From: an uncultured Clostridia bacterium | Lineage (GTDB): Bacteria; Bacillota; Clostridia; Christensenellales; Pumilibacteraceae | Assembly: GCA_947598585.1 (NCBI GenBank) | Contig: CANQFK010000001.1 | Coordinates: 62,001 to 126,000, forward strand | Reading direction: 5' to 3' | Length of the DNA stretch: 64,000 nucleotides | Shown: in pieces, positions 8,046-15,233 of the stretch | Numbering within the stretch: the stretch's first letter is position 1 | Layout of the letters: each line of letters opens with the position of its first letter | Notes under the pieces: generated by a model | What the model was told of the DNA's origin: nothing | Databases searched by the model: none | The model's input: only the letters and a program-made list of their open reading frames with translations | Made by a program: the position numbers and the translations under genes

Positions 8046-9203
8046 ATGAAAATTCACGAATATCAAGCAAAGGAATTGTTCGCCGCTTACGGTGTTACCA
8101 CTCAGGAGGGCTTTGTTGCTCATACCAAGGAAGAAGCCGTTGAATGTGCGAAGAAACTTTCCGATAAAGCATATGTTGTAAAAGCGCAAGTGCATTGCGG
8201 CGGAAGAGGCAAGGCGGGCGGCGTAAAACTCGCTCATTCGCTCTCGGAAGTGGAAGATGCGGCAGGTAAGATCCTGGGTATGCGTATCATAAACAGGCAA
8301 ACGGGCGCCGAAGGTAAACTTGTTCGCAAGGTTTTGGTGACAGGCGCGATAAATATAAAGAAAGAATACTATCTCTCGCTTGCTGTCGATAACGAAAACG
8401 CGTCCGTAATAATCATTGCTTCGGGCGCGGGCGGAACGGAGATCGAAGAGATCGCCGCGACAAAGCCCGAACTTATAGTGAAACAGCTTGTGAGCCCTAT
8501 GATGGGACTTCGCGATTACGAAGCGCGCTATGTGGCAAAAAAGATAGGTATACCTAAGGAAAATGTAAAAGAGTTTATAGCAATGCTCAAAAATATGTAT
8601 CGTCTTTTTATTGAAAAGGATTGCTCTTTGGTCGAGATAAATCCTCTTGTCGAAACGGAAGAGGGCAAACTCGTTGCGATAGACGGCAAGGTCAATTTCG
8701 ATGATAACGCATTGTTCCGTCATTCGGATATTGCGGAACTTCGCGATATAGACGAGGAGAACCCCAAGGAGTATGAAGCGGGCAAGCACGATCTCAATTA
8801 TGTTTCGCTCGACGGCTCGATAGGCTGTATGGTAAACGGCGCGGGACTTGCTATGGCAACAATGGATATTATCCACGCGTTCGGCGGAGAACCCGCTAAC
8901 TTCCTTGACGTAGGCGGAACGGCGACGACCGAAAGAGTGACCGCGGCATTCAAAATTTTGTCCGATCCGAGCGTAAAGGCGATCTTGGTCAACATCTTCG
9001 GCGGCATAGTTAAGTGCGACGTTATCGCCGAGGGCATTGTCATTGCCGCAAGGGAAGTCGGATTGAACGTGCCCCTTATCGTAAGACTCGACGGTACCAA
9101 CGTTGAAAAAGGCAAGAGTATTCTCAAAGAATCGGGACTCAAAATTTACGCGTGCGACGATCTCCGATCGGCGGCAAAAAAGGCCGTGGAAATGGCTCAT
9201 TAG
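8046..9203 (+). CDS. sucC: succinyl-CoA synthetase (ADP-forming), beta subunit
   Basis: Beta subunit of the enzyme that converts succinyl-CoA, ADP (or GDP) and phosphate into succinate, CoA and nucleoside triphosphate. The 385-residue length is typical. The N-terminal ATP-grasp domain starts [17 protein letters not shown] and contains [17 protein letters not shown]; metal-binding and catalytic residues occur in [14 protein letters not shown] and [12 protein letters not shown]; the C-terminal flavodoxin-like domain has [15 protein letters not shown]. Directly downstream of korDABC and upstream of sucD, so the product of KOR can be used at once for substrate-level phosphorylation. Confidence 0.96.
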   Translation: MKIHEYQAKELFAAYGVTTQEGFVAHTKEEAVECAKKLSDKAYVVKAQVHCGGRGKAGGVKLAHSLSEVEDAAGKILGMRIINRQTGAEGKLVRKVLVTGAINIKKEYYLSLAVDNENASVIIIASGAGGTEIEEIAATKPELIVKQLVSPMMGLRDYEARYVAKKIGIPKENVKEFIAMLKNMYRLFIEKDCSLVEINPLVETEEGKLVAIDGKVNFDDNALFRHSDIAELRDIDEENPKEYEAGKHDLNYVSLDGSIGCMVNGAGLAMATMDIIHAFGGEPANFLDVGGTATTERVTAAFKILSDPSVKAILVNIFGGIVKCDVIAEGIVIAAREVGLNVPLIVRLDGTNVEKGKSILKESGLKIYACDDLRSAAKKAVEMAH

Positions 9204-9212
9204 GAGGACATT

Positions 9213-10118
9213 ATGAGTATTTTGATAAATAAAGAAACAAAACTTATCGTACAGGGCATAACAGGCGGACAAGGTCAGTTCCATACGGCTCAGATGATAG
9301 ATTACGGTACCAAAGTCGTTGCGGGCGTTACACCCGGTAAGGGCGGAATGGAAGTGCTCGGCGTTCCCGTGTTCGATACGGTCAAAGAGGCAAAGGAAGC
9401 GACGGGCGCGAACACTTCGGTCATATATGTTCCTGCGCCGTTTGCCGCAGACGGAATAATAGAGGCTGTCGACGCTGAACTCGATCTTGTCGTTTGCATT
9501 ACCGAGGGCATTCCCGTAATGGATATGATGAGAGTAAAAAATTATATGGTAGGCAAAAAGACGAGGCTTATAGGACCCAACTGCCCGGGCATAATTTCTC
9601 CCGACGAATGCAAAGTCGGCATTTTGCCCGCGCGTATCCACAAAAAAGGTCATATCGGCGTAGTTTCACGCTCGGGAACGTTGACCTATGAGGCGGTGGA
9701 CCAACTTACCAAAAACGGACTCGGTCAATCCTCGGCTGTGGGAATAGGCGGCGACCCGATAAAAGGTACGGGCTTTATCGACGTTCTCAAAATGTTCAAG
9801 GACGATCCCGAAACGTATGCGGTGGTTTTGATAGGCGAAATAGGCGGCAGCGGTGAAGAAGACGCGGCGGAATGGATAAAAGAAAACATGAAAAATAAGC
9901 CCGTTGCGGCATTTATCACAGGCAGAACCGCCCCCGCAGGCAAGCGAATGGGACACGCAGGCGCAATCATTTCGGGAGGAAAAGGCACTGCGGCAGGCAA
10001 AGTCGCAACTTTGGAGGCATGCGGAGTTAAGGTGGCACCCACGCCCGACAGAATAGGCGAAACGCTGATAGAGGCAATTAAGGAGGCAGGTATTTACGAT
10101 AAATGCCTGATTAAATAG
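9213..10118 (+). CDS. sucD: succinyl-CoA synthetase, alpha subunit
   Basis: The 301-residue alpha subunit contains the CoA-binding Rossmann domain ([20 protein letters not shown] at the N-terminus), the motif [14 protein letters not shown], and the active-site histidine that becomes phosphorylated, in [17 protein letters not shown]. It pairs with SucC to make succinate and ATP or GTP. A GGAGG ribosome site precedes the start, 9 bases after sucC. The transporter gene begins one base after the stop. Confidence 0.96.
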   Translation: MSILINKETKLIVQGITGGQGQFHTAQMIDYGTKVVAGVTPGKGGMEVLGVPVFDTVKEAKEATGANTSVIYVPAPFAADGIIEAVDAELDLVVCITEGIPVMDMMRVKNYMVGKKTRLIGPNCPGIISPDECKVGILPARIHKKGHIGVVSRSGTLTYEAVDQLTKNGLGQSSAVGIGGDPIKGTGFIDVLKMFKDDPETYAVVLIGEIGGSGEEDAAEWIKENMKNKPVAAFITGRTAPAGKRMGHAGAIISGGKGTAAGKVATLEACGVKVAPTPDRIGETLIEAIKEAGIYDKCLIK

Positions 10119-10119
10119 A

Positions 10120-11424
10120 ATGGGCATAAATTTGCTTTCGACGGGCACTTTGAATTTCTTTCAGGAAATGTGGTACCAACTGTGCAAGATGTTTGTAAAT
10201 CCGCTTTTCGGCATCTTTCTCGTTCTTGTACTCGGATATTTGCTCGGCAGAATTAAGATAAAGGGTGTTTCTTTGGGAAGTGCCGGCGTATTTATTATGG
10301 CGATCGTTGTAGGCATTGTGGTTACATTTATCAAGGAGCCTATAAACGAAGCGTTTACGGCGGCATTCGCCGATAAAGGAGCGTCGCTTTCGCTATCATG
10401 GGGTGCGTCTACATTCTCGATAGTGAAGAATATCGGACTTGCTCTGTTTGTTACTGCCGTAGGCCTTATAGCCGGACCGAAATTTTTCCGAAATTTCAAA
10501 AGCAAGGCGGTAGCTTATATAGTACTCGGCGTAGTTATTATAGTGAGCGGCACCATAGTATGTGTGCTTGTGACGGTACTCGACAGCAGCGTCGACGCGG
10601 CAACGGCAACGGGACTTCTTATGGGATCGCTTACATCTACTCCCGGTTTTTCGGCGGCGCAAGGCGTTTTCAGTGACAAGGCGGCGCAGGTGGCGGCGGC
10701 AAACGGTGCGGCGTATCCGTTCGGCGTCCTCGGCGTGGTTTTGTTTGTGCAACTCATTCCCAAGTTTTTCCGTGCCGATATGGCAAAGGAAAGGGAATTG
10801 CTCTTAAAGCAGGGCGCGCCCAAAGGTGCGGATATTGACGAAGTGGGGGGCGCAAGCGAAGAACCGAAAAAGAAGTTTTTTACTTTTGATAAGTTCGGTC
10901 TATGTGTGTTCTCGATAACCGTTTTGCTCGGTCTTATAATAGGTTCTATAAGTTTTAAGTTTACGGATAGCATTGTGTTCAACCTTACGTCCACGGGCGG
11001 TTGCTTGCTTGCGGGATTGTTGTTCGGGCATTTCGGTCATGCGGGAAAAATTTCACTTCAAGTACCCGATCACACGCTCAAAGTATTCCGTGAACTTGGT
11101 CTTGTAATGTTCCTTATGGGTTCGGGCTTTGAGGGCGGACTTGCTTTCCTCGATCTTGTAAGTAAGACTCCCATAGTATTCCTTTACGGTGTGCTTATGA
11201 CGCTTATACCGATGATAGTGGGCTTCATTGTTGCCAAGTTCGGATTCAAACTCTGCTTGCTTAACAATCTCGGCTCGATCACGGGCGGCATGACTTCCAC
11301 GCCGGCGCTCGGCTCGCTTATTTCGGTAGCGGAAACAGAGGATGTTGCGTCGGCATATGCCGCTACATATCCCATAGCGCTCATATTGCTGGTGTTTGTT
11401 CCGCAAATAATGAATCTGCTTTAA
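10120..11424 (+). CDS. AspT/SucE (AAEx) family membrane transporter
   Basis: A 434-residue integral membrane protein built as two related halves of about five membrane helices. Each half carries the family's Thr-Pro signature: GSLTSTPGFSAAQG in the first and GGMTSTPALGSL in the second. The family includes the aspartate-alanine antiporter AspT and the Corynebacterium succinate exporter SucE. The regulatory TrkA-C domains often found between the halves are absent; only a short charged loop is present, so the protein is shorter than AspT. Because it is the last gene of kor-sucCD, export of succinate or exchange of a dicarboxylate is the best guess. The start lacks a good Shine-Dalgarno and probably relies on coupling to sucD. 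Confidence 0.8.
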   Translation: MGINLLSTGTLNFFQEMWYQLCKMFVNPLFGIFLVLVLGYLLGRIKIKGVSLGSAGVFIMAIVVGIVVTFIKEPINEAFTAAFADKGASLSLSWGASTFSIVKNIGLALFVTAVGLIAGPKFFRNFKSKAVAYIVLGVVIIVSGTIVCVLVTVLDSSVDAATATGLLMGSLTSTPGFSAAQGVFSDKAAQVAAANGAAYPFGVLGVVLFVQLIPKFFRADMAKERELLLKQGAPKGADIDEVGGASEEPKKKFFTFDKFGLCVFSITVLLGLIIGSISFKFTDSIVFNLTSTGGCLLAGLLFGHFGHAGKISLQVPDHTLKVFRELGLVMFLMGSGFEGGLAFLDLVSKTPIVFLYGVLMTLIPMIVGFIVAKFGFKLCLLNNLGSITGGMTSTPALGSLISVAETEDVASAYAATYPIALILLVFVPQIMNLL

Positions 11425-11437
11425 AAATTCAAACAGT

Positions 11438-11475
11438 AAAAAAATTCGGCATTGTAATAAATGTCGAATTTTTTT
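11438..11475. terminator. bidirectional terminator between the transporter and lgt
   Basis: A 16-bp stem (11438-11453 with 11460-11475, one G-T pair) has a run of A on one side and T on the other, so it reads as an intrinsic terminator on both strands between convergent genes. Confidence 0.9.
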
Positions 11476-11494
11476 ATATGGATCTTTCGATCAA

Positions 11495-12274
11495 TCAGGT
11501 CGGATCGGAATTATCGATATGTTTTTTCCGTCTTATCAAGATCACGTTGAGTACGACGGCGCCTATAAACATGATCACGGAAATAACTTGACTTGGAGAT
11601 AACCCCAAGATAAACGCGCCGCGCGGATCGTCGCGAACAAATTCGATAAGGAATCTGAACACGGAGTAGGAATAGAGGTAAATTACAGCCAAAAAATCGA
11701 GTTTGCCGAATCTGAATATAAACAAAAGCAATGTTATGCCTAACATAATCAGGAACAATGCCTCTATAAGTTGTGTCGGAACGCGCGGATCGCCGAATAT
11801 CCATTCTCCGTCCGAAGTTATGCTTTCTACAAATCTGACGCCTAAAAAGTCGGTCTTTATGCCGTAACAACAACCTGCCAAAAAGCAGCCGATCCTGCCG
11901 AAGAAATGTCCGAATGCTATGCACGGCATGGCTATATTCACTATTTTAAACAGATCCTTTTTGTAATGTTTGCCAAACAGGGCATACAGAATAAAGAATG
12001 TGACAACGCCGCCGATAAGTCCGCCCAAAAAGGTGATGCCCGTTCCGACATCGCGCGTTTCCATATAATTATAGAGCATCTGAAAAAGTCGGGAGAATAC
12101 GAAACCGAGCCCGATCGAAACTATAATTATGATACCGTAAAAGCGAAAAGATTTTTCGGAAACGGACAATTTGAAGGCTAAATATCTGAAAAGTATAAGA
12201 GCGACGAGCACTCCTATACATATAAAGATGATGTAGGACTCCAAAAATTGTGAATGAAATAAATACGGATACAT
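11495..12274 (-). CDS. lgt: prolipoprotein diacylglyceryl transferase family protein
   Basis: A 259-residue protein with about seven membrane helices, of the family that transfers diacylglycerol from phosphatidylglycerol to the lipobox cysteine of prelipoproteins. The GGLIGG and GRIGCFLAGCCYG segments place it in the family. It departs from well-studied Lgt: the residue before GGLIG is Leu rather than His, and the usual G-R-x-G-N-F-x-N-x-E signature is replaced by a cysteine-rich version. It may be the lineage's normal form or a paralogue with a changed role; two lipoproteins in this window need some Lgt. The start codon is only 9 bases from the -10 box, with no ribosome site. Confidence 0.78.
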   Translation of the reverse strand: MYPYLFHSQFLESYIIFICIGVLVALILFRYLAFKLSVSEKSFRFYGIIIIVSIGLGFVFSRLFQMLYNYMETRDVGTGITFLGGLIGGVVTFFILYALFGKHYKKDLFKIVNIAMPCIAFGHFFGRIGCFLAGCCYGIKTDFLGVRFVESITSDGEWIFGDPRVPTQLIEALFLIMLGITLLLFIFRFGKLDFLAVIYLYSYSVFRFLIEFVRDDPRGAFILGLSPSQVISVIMFIGAVVLNVILIRRKKHIDNSDPT

Positions 12275-12283
12275 TATTTATAG

Positions 12284-12312
12284 ATTATACTACTTATTTT
12301 TATTTATGTCAA
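12284..12312 (-). promoter_or_regulatory. consensus promoter of lgt, likely leaderless transcript
   Basis: On the minus strand TTGACA (12307-12312) and TATAAT (12284-12289) are both perfect consensus with a 17-base spacer. Only 9 bases separate the -10 box from the lgt ATG, so transcription should begin 2-4 bases before the start codon. Confidence 0.85.
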
Positions 12313-12325
12313 GGGGGCAAATCTG

Positions 12326-12354
12326 TTGACGAAAATTCTATTTAGTTGTATAAT
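12326..12354 (+). promoter_or_regulatory. near-consensus promoter of gatC-like/gatA, likely leaderless transcript
   Basis: TTGACG (12326-12331) and TATAAT (12349-12354) with a 17-base spacer. The ATG at 12361 is 6 bases past the -10 box, so the transcript should start at or next to the A of the ATG. The two -35 boxes of the divergent promoters are only 13 bases apart. Confidence 0.8.
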
Positions 12355-12360
12355 TTTATC

Positions 12361-12507
12361 ATGACAAAGCAAGAGTTTGACATCATAATCGGCAAGGCGA
12401 AGATCGATGTCGGCAATGACTGTGACAGGTTGTTTAATATAGTGAATGCCGCGCTCGGCTCGCTTTGTATACTTGAAGAATATGACGGAGATGCGTATGA
12501 GAATTGA
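12361..12507 (+). CDS. small GatC-like protein, 48 residues
   Basis: A short reading frame beginning MTKQEFDIIIGKAKIDVG and ending EEYDGDAYEN. Its first 40 residues follow the pattern of GatC's N-terminal helices (EVxHIAKLARLxL...LxxILxxVxxLxxxD), and it immediately precedes and overlaps gatA by 11 bases, the usual gatC position. Normal GatC is about 95 residues; the half that wraps around GatA is missing. The promoter and reading frame fit a real gene: the ATG sits 6 bases after a TATAAT box, and gatA's ribosome site (GGAG) lies within its end. Identification as GatC is inference from position and a weak pattern. Confidence 0.6.
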   Translation: MTKQEFDIIIGKAKIDVGNDCDRLFNIVNAALGSLCILEEYDGDAYEN

Positions 12508-13798
12508 TCGAATTTCCGATTTAAGACAAAAGATATTGTCGGGAGTGATTTCATCAGAGGAAATTACTCTCGAATTTTTAAGTAGGATAGAAAAAAACAA
12601 AAAGTTGAACTGCTTTATCACCATGCTTGACGCTTTGGAGCAGGCAAGGGCTGTCGACAAAAAGATCAAGGACGGTTTTGTCGGACGACTTGCGGGCATA
12701 CCCGTGGCTATAAAGGACAATATGCGTTATAAGGGCAGCGTCACGACGTGCGGATCCGCCATTTTACAAGACGCATTGCCCGACGCGTATGACTGCGAAG
12801 CCGTAAAAAAGTTGAAAGCCGAGGGTGCCGTTATATTGGGCAAAACCAACATGGACGAGTTCGCCATGGGGTCGTCAAACACATCTTCCGTTTTCGGTCC
12901 CGTACTCAATCCCTTGGATAACGGTCGTGTGCCCGGCGGAAGCAGCGGAGGTTCGGCTGTCGCGGTGAGCGCGGAACTTTGCTGTGCCGCGCTCGGATCG
13001 GATACGGGCGGAAGTATTCGTCAACCTGCGTCCTATTGCGGAGTGGTGGGATTAAAGCCGACTTTGGGCAGTATAGACGGGAACGGAATGTTTGCTTTGT
13101 CGCAGGATATGGATCAAATAGGACCTCTTACGCGAAATGTGGACGATTGCAAACTCATGTTCGAAGTTTTGAGCGGCAGAAAAACGGTCGATATCGATTG
13201 TCGCGGACTTAAAATAGGATTCATAAAGGAATTCGAGAGCCGTTATAACGACGATACGCGCAAAGTGATAGAAAAAGCCAAGGAACTTTTGTCGGACTTC
13301 GGTTGCACGTTTGTCGAACTGTCGGCTCCGTCGGTCAATGCCGCGTTTGCCGTGTATCTCGTTCTCGGCAACGCCCAGTCGGCAAATAATTTGCGTAATA
13401 TAGGCACTTCCGAAGAGCGCGGAAAGAAACTCGGCGACGAGGTGAAAAAGCGCGTAATAATAGGAGAGTACGTCCTTTCGCATCCCGAGATCGTCGATAA
13501 GGCAAAAAGGGTAAAAAGCGGAATGATCTCCGAACTTGACCGCGCGTTGAACGAATGCGACGCCATCGTTTCGCCGACGGCTCCGAGCGTTGCGTTTACG
13601 TTCGATGAAAATAGGAGCAAAGACGAGATCGTTTATTCGGATATATTCACTCAGCCTGCGAGCATTGCGGGGTTGCCCGCGTTGAGCGTGCCGTGTTATA
13701 CGCGAAACGACGGCTTGACTGTCGGCGCGCAGATAGTCGCAAGGAAAAATTCCGAAAGCCTGCTGTTCTCTTTGGGACGATTATTTGAAAATCAATAG
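12497..13798 (+). CDS. gatA: Asp-tRNA(Asn)/Glu-tRNA(Gln) amidotransferase subunit A (GatA-type amidase)
   Basis: Amidase-signature enzyme that releases ammonia from glutamine for transamidation of mischarged tRNA. The 433-residue protein has the catalytic lysine in GIPVAIKDNM, the glycine-serine stretch VPGGSSGGSAVAVSAE, and the nucleophile region LGSDTGGSIRQPASYCGVVGLKPT, which matches GatA more closely than generic amidases, as does GKTNMDEFAMGSSNTSSVFGPVLNP. It is about 50 residues shorter than usual, mainly toward the C-terminus. GGAG 7 bases before the ATG at 12497 fixes the start. gatB, which normally follows, is absent here; a CoA-transferase with its own promoter comes next. Confidence 0.88.
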   Translation: MRIDRISDLRQKILSGVISSEEITLEFLSRIEKNKKLNCFITMLDALEQARAVDKKIKDGFVGRLAGIPVAIKDNMRYKGSVTTCGSAILQDALPDAYDCEAVKKLKAEGAVILGKTNMDEFAMGSSNTSSVFGPVLNPLDNGRVPGGSSGGSAVAVSAELCCAALGSDTGGSIRQPASYCGVVGLKPTLGSIDGNGMFALSQDMDQIGPLTRNVDDCKLMFEVLSGRKTVDIDCRGLKIGFIKEFESRYNDDTRKVIEKAKELLSDFGCTFVELSAPSVNAAFAVYLVLGNAQSANNLRNIGTSEERGKKLGDEVKKRVIIGEYVLSHPEIVDKAKRVKSGMISELDRALNECDAIVSPTAPSVAFTFDENRSKDEIVYSDIFTQPASIAGLPALSVPCYTRNDGLTVGAQIVARKNSESLLFSLGRLFENQ

Positions 13799-13851
13799 TG
13801 AAAAATAATTCTCAAAGAGTGTAAAATTTGTAAAAACAAGCAATATTTTGA

Positions 13852-13880
13852 TTGACATTTATTGCTGTATTTAATATAAT
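13852..13880 (+). promoter_or_regulatory. promoter of the CoA-transferase operon
   Basis: TTGACA (13852-13857) and TATAAT (13875-13880), both perfect consensus, with a 17-base spacer, 28 bases before the start at 13909. This separates the gene from gatA. Confidence 0.85.
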
Positions 13881-13908
13881 TGATGATATTGATTAGGAGA
13901 TGATATTT

Positions 13909-15216
13909 ATGGCAAAGACAATTACTATCGACGAAGCGCTTGCGCTTGTAAAAGACAATTACAAAATTGCCGTAGGCGACGGTACAGTAGAGCCTCAGGC
14001 TTTTTTGAGCAATTTGCATAAGATCCTCGATAAAGATCGCGGACTCAGCATATGGATGTGCCTTACTTTAAGATCGTATCCGTTTCTCGAAAAAAGAGAA
14101 TACGGCAACAATATAAAGATAAACAGTTTGTTCTTTTCGGGTCCAATGCGAAACGCATATAATGTTCTCGACACCGTTTCTTATGCGCCCACTCATTTGC
14201 GTAAGACGGCTATAACGATCTGCGCGGGAGGGGATCCCGATCTCTTTGTGGGAACGTGCACACCTCCCAACAAGGACGGCAAGATCTCGCTCGGACTCAG
14301 CGACATTTATGACCGCGAAGTCATGAAACGCGCAAAAACCGTCATAATGGAAGTGAATCCCAATATGCCGTTCACTTACGGTGACGCGATAATAGACGAG
14401 TCTGATGTCGATTACTATGTAAACGTGGATTTCCCCATGCTTCAAGACAATCCCGCGCCCGTCAACGAAAAGGACAAGATAATAGGCGGATATATTTCCG
14501 AATTTATCAAGGACGGAGATAATCTTCAAATAGGCATAGGCTCGATACCCAATTCGGTAGTTCAATTCCTCGAAACAAAAAAAGATCTCGGAATACATAC
14601 CGAACTTTTGGGCGACGGAGTTGCCGAACTCGCAAAGAAAGGTATTGTCAACGGCAGCAAAAAGACTTTGCACCCGGGCAAGATAGTCACCAGCATTGTA
14701 ATGGGCACCGACAAAGTATATGACTTTGTAAATAACAATCCCGACGTACTCGTTATGAATTGCAGCTATTGCAACGCATACGAAACGCTTGCAAAAAACG
14801 ATAATCAAGTTTCCATAAACACCACGCTCGAAGTTGATCTTTCGGGTCAATGTTGCAGCGAAAGTCTGGGGACAAAACAATACAGCGGCACGGGCGGACA
14901 GGCGGATACGGCAATAGGCGCTCAGATGTCCAAGGGCGGCAGAGCGTTCATAGCGCTTTATTCTACCGCAAACGTTCGTACGGGCAACGGTGACGAAAGA
15001 AAGGAGATAAGCCGTATAGTGCCCACATTAAAGCCGGGCGCCACTGTTTCGCTTTCCCGTAACGATGTGCAATATCTTGTTACGGAATACGGCGTGGTAA
15101 ATTTGCGCGGCTTGTCCGTAGCAGACAGAGCAAAGGCGATAATTTCCATTGCTCATCCTAAATTCAGAGATGAATTGACTGCAAAAGCGAAAGAACTCGG
15201 ACTTATAAAAGGTTAG
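13909..15216 (+). CDS. acetyl-CoA hydrolase/transferase family CoA-transferase (4-hydroxybutyrate CoA-transferase-like)
   Basis: Transfers CoA between acyl-CoA esters and carboxylic acids through a glutamyl-CoA intermediate. The 435-residue product has the family N-terminal half (MAKTITIDEALALVKDNYKIAVGDG), IGIGSIPNSVVQFL, the likely active-site glutamate in NTTLEVDLSGQ, and GTGGQADTAIGAQMSKGG, a conserved acetyl-CoA-hydrolase C-terminal signature. Acyl-CoA specificity cannot be read; 4-hydroxybutyrate, succinate, acetate or butyrate are all known in the family, and exchange with succinyl-CoA from KOR is possible. The ATG at 13909 is 9 bases past AGGAG; the ATG at 13900 directly abuts that site and is rejected. 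Confidence 0.87.
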   Translation: MAKTITIDEALALVKDNYKIAVGDGTVEPQAFLSNLHKILDKDRGLSIWMCLTLRSYPFLEKREYGNNIKINSLFFSGPMRNAYNVLDTVSYAPTHLRKTAITICAGGDPDLFVGTCTPPNKDGKISLGLSDIYDREVMKRAKTVIMEVNPNMPFTYGDAIIDESDVDYYVNVDFPMLQDNPAPVNEKDKIIGGYISEFIKDGDNLQIGIGSIPNSVVQFLETKKDLGIHTELLGDGVAELAKKGIVNGSKKTLHPGKIVTSIVMGTDKVYDFVNNNPDVLVMNCSYCNAYETLAKNDNQVSINTTLEVDLSGQCCSESLGTKQYSGTGGQADTAIGAQMSKGGRAFIALYSTANVRTGNGDERKEISRIVPTLKPGATVSLSRNDVQYLVTEYGVVNLRGLSVADRAKAIISIAHPKFRDELTAKAKELGLIKG

Positions 15217-15233
15217 AGATCAGAGGAATTTAT

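Noticed and set aside
7449-9653. A 734-codon open frame on the minus strand opposite korC-sucC-sucD
   Set aside because: Antisense to four well-supported enzyme genes, with no family resemblance; a codon-bias artefact.
13900-13908. Start of the CoA-transferase at the ATG at 13900
   Set aside because: It directly abuts the AGGAG ribosome site; the ATG at 13909 has normal spacing and gives the expected N-terminus.
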